From assembly GCA_019055375.1 (NCBI GenBank), contig JAHQIW010000621.1:1-64000 (forward strand): a stretch of DNA of 64,000 nucleotides, read 5' to 3'. The notes beneath the pieces are model-generated. The model had not been told where the DNA came from. It worked only from the letters and a program-made list of their open reading frames with translations, and did no database searches. Shown here piece after piece: positions 56,171 to 64,000 of the stretch. Numbering within the stretch: the first letter of the stretch is position 1; the number at the start of each line of letters is the position of its first letter. Position numbers and translations under genes: made by a program. The stretch comes from Parelaphostrongylus tenuis (Eukaryota > Nematoda > Chromadorea > Rhabditida > Metastrongylidae).

Positions 56171-57358
56171 AGGCGTTGAAAAAACGCGAGCCTTTTTTTT
56201 CTACATGAGGTCATACGCATTTTTACGAGTCATCACACAAACCAGCACTCCACCGTTTGATTAATCTCGTTACACTCACGACCTACTAATGTCGTCCGTT
56301 TCATCTCCTTTGTCGGATGGTTGCTTAAGGATACTTCGTCTTCTTCATCGATGACGTTAAGTGCAGGTCGAATCGCTTTACTCTAGAATCCTGGTGCCAG
56401 GGCGTTACTGAGTAGTCACCCACAGGCCCACACCGACTTTTGTCGATCTGTGAGCTTTGTACCAGATGGGACTGTGGAGTTCGAGTAGTCGAGGAGATAA
56501 AATGGTCTATTGTTCCCGCGTCAGGTTAATGTAACCTTTTTTCTCATTAGCACGAAGTGGAAATGAGGATCTGATTTCGACCGATAGAGATACAAGTTTG
56601 AATTTGATAATAGTAGAGGGCGACTTATTCGATGGTTTCGACTTTAGACAATCTTCAAATATCCTTCGGACATGTCGTCCTCAATACTCAGATGGCGTTC
56701 GTAGATGGTAGAAACAGTTTCGTAACATTTTACTTTCCATATGTTATTTACACCATTGAGGTAGATCAGAATGAGAATCTTGGCAGTTTAAATTCTCCAT
56801 TTTGTGCGGCTGTGCTGTTCATTTTTGGAAATGTCTGTACACGAAGTTGGCGGCTGAAAGCTGTAAATATTCTGCGATTCTCACAGTGGTTCTCCAACAG
56901 TAGAAAAGCTTAGCTAATGGTATAATATCAAGGCAGAAAAGTGTGTCAGGAGTGTGTCTTCTTTGAATCCAATAGTAGCATAAGAAGTTCATGATTTAAT
57001 TGTCGCCAACTTGTTGTTATTACTATTCAATAACGATGCTTGAATGAAAAGTTACCTGCATAGTTGAAAACCTTACCAATCATTCAGTCACTCCTACCAA
57101 CGAGGAGCAGTAAGATTTATATTTGTCCTTGTAATTGAGCAGCATTACTGAGCGGGCTACGCTGTTCCGTTCGTTACGAGTATCATCCTATTTTTGGTAT
57201 GTTTCCCTTTCTTTTGAAGCTATGAACTGAGAACTGATCGCACGCCTTGCATAGCAGGTTGTCATGAAAAGATAGCAGTGTATGGACATATAAAAGAAGC
57301 TTTCACATCTGAGAATTTTGAAATTAATGTAATAAACATATTAAATTGCTTCTCTTAC
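56171..57358. other. Stretch without recognised feature
   Basis: A 93-codon ORF at 56632-56913 lacks domain features; a short alternative frame (LNLIIVEGDLFDGFDF) overlaps it. I cannot support a gene. Confidence 0.4.
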
Positions 57359-57505
57359 GCGTTGTTGATACGAATTTCTATCCAGTCAACGTTTCCCGAT
57401 GTTATCAATTTCATTAGGGCCGATTGATCCGACTCAATGGTCCACAGTCTCTTCCTCGCACTTTGGATCATCAATGCCACGTCATTTATAGTTGAATCTC
57501 GTAAG
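57359..57505 (-). CDS. Isolated coding exon, unknown family
   Basis: Open for 48 codons between 'tttttcaag' and GC|GTAAGAG: LRDSTINDVALMIQSARKRL, then WTIESDQSALMKLITSGNV and DWIEIRINNA. Composition and periodicity look like a folded helical/strand protein and both splice sites are good. I do not recognise the family and find no partner exon with confidence nearby. Confidence 0.42.
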
Positions 57506-60280
57506 CTTGAAAAATTTAAATGCATCATCTTTTCATGCTAATAAGTCGAAATTTTGAAATAAAATCAGTTAAAGTTGCTACTACTTTTGCTATTCAGTTT
57601 TGTTTGAACAAACACAGGACATCGTCATAGAAGAGGAGCAATATGGAGAACTAGGACAGAAAAATAGTATATGATTTCGGAAATTATTCATGTGAATGTC
57701 GCAAGAGGATAATAAATTTTTTTCTGAATGTCGATGAGATCTAAGACTCGGATATCCCGATAGGTTAGAAGAGAGGTTATCCCGGATAGGTTCACAAGCT
57801 TGGAAACTTTCGACATTTCAATGACGAATTCTAAGTGATCTACATTTAGTTATTGAACAGCTGGTGTGCTGTGGCTATCACAGGATTTCAGAGGCAAAAA
57901 ACTGATCTTATTGGCCATATTTTAGTACATTGTGAGTGAGCTTAGGTTAACAGTAATGAAAGTTAAGCAAATCGAATAGACATCTAAGGAAAATGCAGCG
58001 CCATTACATGACCTGTGTTTCAAAGTAAAGCAGACTGACATTTGATTAAATTACTAGCGTATTCTAATTTCTTACATAGAGCGAAGCAGAGAGGTGTGAA
58101 GTGTTAACGTTTTCAATTATGTGTTATATGCCGCAAATATTGTGACGATGACTATTCAAACCCAACTGAAGTTGACTATTTTATTTGTTTGCTTAATTAG
58201 TTATTCATAAACTCATAATACCCGTCATCACAATGCATGTACTGCAGCCCTTCTTATAATTAAAATGTCTTGCATCCGACATCCTCACAAGCCATTGGGT
58301 TTAAGTGCAGACTTTTTTTCGGTAAGGGTTGACGCTGGTTCAACTCCCTGCTGAGGTTCAGAGTTTTGCAAATCACCCAAGATTATCGGCTACTCACTGC
58401 ATGCTTTATCCACAATTTAAGCTGTGAAAGTGGGCAGCAATTCTATCTACTACAGGTTAGAAAAAGTAATCACAATTTTCTCCTGTTGCTAAAGTATGAT
58501 TTTTGGTTTTGCCTTCTCATAGCCTGATAAGGTCAAATTGACACACAATCAGCTCAGTCAAATGCTAAGGTAACTCTGGAAAAAAAATCATGCATAAATT
58601 TCATTTGTCTGGAAGTGCACCTAGTAGGAGACTTATTGTCAAAAAGAACGCTCCATCGGTCAGGCATACGGTACGAAGACATAACAGCAAAAATTTGAAT
58701 TGAAGGTTGGTATATTGACATGGGAATCTTAAACATCTGTCTGTGAGCAAAACTCTTTTAGCGTTCTTAGTCAATTCCAGAAATCTAAAACCGCAGAAAG
58801 GAGCAACCTGTGACCACACGTGACATCATACCATTCTTCCGAATGAGTTAACTGAGAAAATTAAACATCTGAGCCAAGCACATTCCTAACCCATGTACCT
58901 CTGGGTTGGTCTCCATTAAATAACTAGAACACTTAGAAAAAAATGAACGCCAAGTTCACCAAACTCTGTCGCTAGAGGCAAACTTAAGCAGTAGATAAAA
59001 AGTTAAGAATGTCATTGTAACCATGGTTTCGACTTATCAGGTTTAGTGTCGAATTGTGCTTCCCACATCTATGCCGTCAACGGTGAGTGCTGATGGCCAC
59101 TGAATAGGTTAAAACACGGTTGAGAGACAAGTGGATCAAGGACATATGATGGTGTAGCACGAACGCGCGGTACTCCGGAGATGCTCAGCAGCGGTTCGAA
59201 GGGGATCACACAGTTTCCAAGATTTGTTCGTATTTCTTGTAATTCTTGTTTTAGAGCGGTGCTTAGTAAGAGCTGTTGAAAACGTGACGCTGTACACGAT
59301 TGAAAAAATTTATGTATCAAGTTTTTTGCCTGCTAAGATTAAGAAAATGTATGAAGTCCTGCGATTTTGTTTTTGCTCCAACCATAAGCGAAGCCTCCTT
59401 TGTTGTCGAGGAAGTTCAAATTGTAGTTGTAGAGACAACGCAGTGGTGAAAATAATCACGTATTTCTTTTAAGAAGAAGCTGCATAATGAATCTTCTAAA
59501 CGATAGTCTCATTCATGTGTCATTCTTCCTAGGTGTCCCCTTTCCCATTTTCTTTCTCTTCTCTTGAGGTACTGGAAAGTTACACTTTACGACCATTTCC
59601 GTGTTCGTGCACCATTTGATAGCCCTCTAAATACGCCAGTCAACGACCTCTTTTTCTTACCTCAAGTTTCTTGCTTTTCCCTTTTTTTTTCTCTCAGCGA
59701 ACCGATTGATTTAACGATATTGTCGGAGAATCCGATGGTCACTTTTTTCGCCCTCATAAAAATATAAACTGCAACGCGTACATATGGATATCGATGCTCC
59801 AGTCGACGGTAATCCAAAGGTTATAGGCTTTTAAACTTCATAGCTCTCCAATCTAGTCCAAAACTGCTTGATAATTAATTTTTGAGACATGTATATGGTC
59901 TGCTATTGGGCATTTGTACAGTGCGATATACAGAAAATAATTATCAGGCATATTGAAATTTGAGCGTAATCTTAAGAAAATACTCAGAACGAAAGGTATG
60001 ATATATTCCGAGATTGGTGAAACAATATTTTATCTCATAATTTCTAGTAGAGGTTCTACAGCCCTAGTAGTGGAAGTAGTTTCCGCGGCTTTTCGTTCAA
60101 ATCAGATCTGCATAGGAATAATATACTATAATTTTTTTACGTTCATATATTAAGAGCTTGAATTCAATGCAAAGCAAAAAATTTGTCGTTAAGGAATAGA
60201 ACGACACATGAACGGAAGGGTGTCGAGTGAGATAGCCAAGATCAACATAGTACTCAGTATGTGTGTAAACCAGTGAACTC
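57506..60280. other. Mostly unassigned DNA
   Basis: A tRNA-like family B fragment lies at about 58318-58400 ('gctggttcaactccctgctgagg', tail 'ttttgcaaatcaccc'), and a fragment of IR-2 at about 59880-60000. Several 60-80-codon ORFs (58554-58819, 59069-59320) have no domain features. One minus-strand piece near 58735 (MFKIPMSIYQPS after 'gctcacag') could be an exon but is not supported further. Confidence 0.4.
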
Positions 60281-60289
60281 AGTCTTCAG

Positions 60290-60363
60290 TGTTTATAAGT
60301 CCGTTTATAGTGTCAGGATGTATTAATTCCAAGCGAGGTCTCAAAAAGTCGATTGAAAGTGCT

Positions 60364-60396
<33 letters not shown>

Positions 60397-60436
60397 GCAT
60401 ACATTGATAAATAAACATATATATGTATATATATGT

Positions 60437-60484
<48 letters not shown>

Positions 60485-60560
60485 GCGCTATAACAGTCAG
60501 CCAAACGAACAACAATCGATAATCAATCACTTTGAATGAATGCCGCGGCGCTTCTTTCAC
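60290..60560 (-). repeat. Repeat carrying an internal (TA)n tract, copy 2
   Basis: Inverse of 55780-56170: on the minus strand 'tacggtgaaagaagcgccgcgg', 'agtgattgattatcg', then (TA)n and 'cactttcaatcgactttttgagacctcgc'. The TA tract (60365-60480 on the plus strand) is at the same place within the repeat. Confidence 0.8.
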
Positions 60561-60790
60561 CGTAGGTTAAGTAGCTAGTTCGGCGGCGATTCCTCCCTAT
60601 AGTGAGCATATCCCCGAGGAACTCACTCTGAAAGCGCCGTGCTAGTGATGAGGTTAGAATGCTGAAAAACATATCTAGCACTTTATAAGTGCCATAATAG
60701 ACCTCATGAAAGGCTCAAATATGCTGCAAGAATGTATTAATTTTGAACGAGGTCTCAAATTAGTCCATTGAAAATGTTTATAAGCTCTCT
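60561..60790. repeat. Fold-back family fragment
   Basis: 'gtgctagtgatgaggttagaatgctgaaaaac', 'cataatagacctcatgaaaggctcaaatatgctgc', 'gaacgaggtctcaaattagtcc'. Same motif order as 55.99-56.17 kb. Confidence 0.65.
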
Positions 60791-61280
60791 AATGTGTATC
60801 TGACTTATACAGTCATATCTGGTAACTCACTGAAATAAAAATTCACCTACTAACTACTCAGAGGGTCAGATGCCTATTAGCTCACACTCGTACGACGCGG
60901 CGTGATGTCGTAGGAACGCGAGATCTGAGCATAGACCATGTGTGCATTGCATGGCGTCAATATCAGCTGCTCAAAGTACTCTTCATACAATGAGTATAGT
61001 TCTAAACTCCACTGTGTCAAAACTGGTTATTACTTGCATCAGTAGATTTTAGTCAGTCAGAGCGAATAAAGAGTACCAATAATAAGTGTGTCTGGAATGA
61101 TGAGGTCGAATATCAGTATAATTGCTGTTGTCATTATTACTATTGATTCATTTTAGCTGCTACATGGTGAACAACTTTGCTGCACTATTAACTTACAACT
61201 TAATAGATAGTTTCAGCCACAACTAATTAACGAGAAAAGAAATCTGCAGCTACGATTTAACTCAAAAATTCGTTGCTTAT
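60791..61280. other. Unassigned stretch
   Basis: Nothing recognised. Confidence 0.4.
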
Positions 61281-62120
61281 ATGTTAGACGGCGACAAATA
61301 AAAAACCGATCCTTTTCTTTGGACAGGAACTCTTCATAAGAATGTTAATAATCATTCGAAAACTCAGATTTATAACTGGAGCCTTTACGCCGCAGGTTTC
61401 AACAAAGCCTTTTTATAAAGCTGTAGCATTCAAAATATAATTATGCGTCGCACCCGCCGCGCGCCCTTGTTTGTATTACGCGGATAATTCGCTAGGAGCA
61501 CGAAAAGCATATGAACGTGTAGAGAAAATCTCGTAGTATCTAATCAATAGTTCTATGTGGAATTCCCTTAAAAACGGAAAAAATTATCAATTGAATGAAA
61601 AGTTGCACTCCGCACGTCTAACCTTTAGGCTATCGATTACACACGCTAATCGTCCCGCCCCAACCCGTAGAATACTCGGTGAACAAGTGCGCCAAATATG
61701 TAAAACTCGATCTTATTTTCCCTACCACACTCCAATGAAAAGCTTTTTCCAGGAAACAAGCAGAGCGTTAAAAGCGCTGAAACTTACGCTATCGAATGAT
61801 TACTAATAGTCTAGGGAAAGAGCTCTGTTCGGCTAGGTGTAGAACACAAATGCTTTCTTTCTCTTACAACGCTATCAAAAAGGCTTTTTGAGGAAGCAAA
61901 CAAATTTCTGACTTCTTCAAGAGTCATGCTATTGATAGAATACCAGCATTTCAATGAAGTAGTGTTGTCCACCAAAATATAAGCGGGATAGGAAAATGAG
62001 CACGCGTGACCCTGTAGAACATGATTTCATTATGGATTTTACAGCGTTATAAAAGGGCGTATTAAGAAACCATTTACCGCGCTAAAAGAAATACAAGTTT
62101 TCAAATTGCCGTCTAGCATA
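61281..62120. mobile_element. IR-1 MITE
   Basis: Starts ATGTTAGACGGCGACAAATA and ends ATTGCCGTCTAGCAT, inverted. The interior 'ataattatgcgtcgcacccgcc' at about 61437 is the uninterrupted counterpart of the IR-2 insertion site. About 840 bases. Confidence 0.85.
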
Positions 62121-64000
62121 TAAGAACTGAATATTCAGTCATGTAACGCAAATAAGTCAATGTTACTTCTCCTTTCAGACAAAGGACCGATAACTCTATA
62201 CAGCTTGCCTTCGTTTTTGTTTACATCTAACCACTTCTTATCAGTTCAAATCCTGTTCAACACATCATTTCTGTGGTGTGATAAGCTGATCAGGTGAACT
62301 TCTAAAGATCGTACTGCTGTTGAACAGTAACAGAAATAGTACAATAGCACTGGATGCTAACTCCTTATTGTAAAATGTTTTTTACTTTTTTTCATTTTCA
62401 ACGACTCGTCATCAAACTGTGAGTGTGCGAATCTCAGCTCTTCTAGCACTCGACTCGTTTCTTCGCATGCTTACTCGACGAAGTTCTTTGAAGATTTCGC
62501 GTGTTGTTTTGACTGATGCTTAGGATTTTATTTTCTTAATACTTGACGTAAAACGCTGGCTGGCTAGATCTCCATGAGATCTCTGAGGAACTCAGCTTAA
62601 AGTGTTCCGCATGACATACCTGATGATTGCTAAAGAATATTGGGTGAAAAGGCGAATCAAGCTATAACTTCCTGATAGCCTGCATCACTTACCACGCGGC
62701 AAATGCAATGCTTCCCCTTCCTGATGTAATGTTCAAAATTCAAATCCTCCTACAAAAATATATCTACATGGAAGTCTGTAATTAGTATAACCATTGTTTA
62801 TGGGGAACCGATAACAATTGCATTGTATATATCAGTAGAAAGACAACTAATACATTAATTTCCCTAAATGACATCGGTATCCGCGTTTTCTGTGAAACTC
62901 GGAATAATCACCATTCTTTTTCACAGTTCACAGGTGTAATACCATCCTTTTCTCGTCTCTTTGAAAATCGCTATACTCCATATATTGTTTCAAAATTCAC
63001 TTATATAATCAATATCTTTGTTGGAATTTTCATGCAATGATGGTGTTGTGTTGTAGAAATGCCAAGCGATTTTCTACAGAACGGGACCGGTTTTTCATAA
63101 CTCAACAACCACACGTCGCACCCACTCTGGTTTGTAAACAAAGACTGAGTACGAATTATGCTGTTCGCACCCCTTCTCTCTTGTTCTTTTTTCTTGAATT
63201 TTTCGATAATTTAAGATTTGAATTAAGGCTCAAATTTAAGGCTTAAATTTCATAGGAAAACGACTATACTTACTTATTACCTCACTGTCGCAGTCATTAT
63301 ATCGTTCAATCTCGTTGATCTTTTGTGATTTTGTTACCGTCCTTAGTGCCTTTCGGTGAATTGAAAATTTGTCAATTCGATCACAGATGTCTGCCAACTA
63401 TAGGAAAAACTAGAGTGGAAAGCGTGTAAATCATATTCATTTAATCCTAGTGCTGTCCCAGAGGCTGTATCCGAAGCCTCATCACTTTTCTTCATAATTC
63501 TCTGTATTATGCGCAATGATCGCTGCACAAAGTTGACTGTAGTTGTTTATATGTCAGTAGTAACATATTTCGCAAGAAATTCTACGCGGTATGATTGAGA
63601 AGTGTTGGATCTACAAAAAAAGCTCTTTTATTTTGAACGTATCATTTAAACTTCAAAATTTTTAAAAGTTCTCGAAACTGCTCATCGAGAAGTCGATGGT
63701 TGCACAGATATTTTTTCATAACTCCATTGCTGTGCTCAATGTTGATATCTCGTCATTTCATCAATGACCAACTTTTTCCTTTTCTGTGCCATTATCTTTC
63801 TGTCAAAGAGTGTTAGTCACTAAAAAATCGAGTTTTCGAAAAATCAAAACCATTAGTGCAGATCCGTTTGAATGTATCTATTCGACATGTGATTTATCCC
63901 GGTTGAAGGATGATGCCTCGGAAATTTGAATGCCATTAGTGTAAGGAATATCATGCAAGCTACCATGGACTCAGAGATGCTAGAACTGTCTGAAATAGCG
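62121..64000. other. Unassigned right end of the window
   Basis: AT-rich DNA with a fold-back-like fragment near 62560-62660. ORFs at 63037-63246 and 63343-63528 show no domain or splice support. Confidence 0.4.

Noticed and set aside
58554..58740. Upstream GST-kappa exon (MFKIPMSIYQ)
   Set aside because: Only a few residues resemble the family and the rest of the frame does not; no supporting donor.
60279..60560. ORF rich in Tyr-Ile repeats
   Set aside because: Translation of the (TA)n tract.

Overview
The window looks like a repeat-rich piece of a nematode chromosome, most likely a clade V strongylid of the hookworm type. Coding exons are short, with GT..AG introns that usually end in a C. 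elegans-like TTTCAG. The recognisable proteins match nematode families. The non-coding DNA is packed with tRNA-derived SINE-like repeats, long inverted-repeat MITEs, mariner-derived pieces and an RTE-type LINE tail. The species assignment is inference.

Layout. 1-1112 (+): 3' end of a TatD-family nuclease gene (TATDN3 type). 1187-15198 (-): a complete 11-exon, 444-residue major facilitator transporter of the oxalate/formate-antiporter-like family, tail to tail with the TatD gene. 15.2-24.0 kb: non-coding, with several SINEs, a (TA)n tract, one candidate upstream exon and a short signal-peptide-like ORF. 24009-27811 (+): the ortholog of C. elegans egl-43 (EVI1/MECOM/PRDM16 zinc-finger factor), nearly complete at its 3' end but carrying two or three single-base frame breaks in this sequence. 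28973-38405 (-): a complete four-exon thymidylate kinase gene whose last intron is 8.6 kb and full of repeats. 38582-38901 (-): the last two exons of a nematode mitochondrial ATP synthase f-like subunit gene, 176 bases upstream of the kinase on the same strand, with operon-like spacing.

From memory, egl-43, thymidylate kinase and the ATP synthase f-like gene are neighbours on C. elegans cosmid R53 (R53.3, R53.2, R53.4). The 24-39 kb block would then be an ancient conserved cluster that has kept its order while inflating with transposons. The MFS and TatD genes are independent housekeeping-type genes, and nothing in the sequence ties them to the cluster functionally.

39-64 kb is mainly a repeat graveyard: nested MITEs, fold-back elements, an inverted mariner, tRNA-like repeats, AT microsatellites and minisatellites. 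Isolated coding segments stand out: one unmistakable GST-kappa exon (48.4-48.7 kb), a two- or three-exon unknown coding unit (51.8-52.5 kb), a single unknown exon (57.4 kb) and a candidate terminal exon (40.9-41.2 kb). Given the huge introns elsewhere, these may belong to genes whose other exons lie kilobases away or outside the window.

I found no convincing CRISPR, operon of bacterial type, virus or genuine functional tRNA gene. The most interesting material is the egl-43 frame breaks, the conserved operon with the transposon-filled intron, and the anatomy of the repeats (empty-site-proven nesting, a minisatellite between inverted tRNA-like heads, microsatellites carried inside a mobile repeat).
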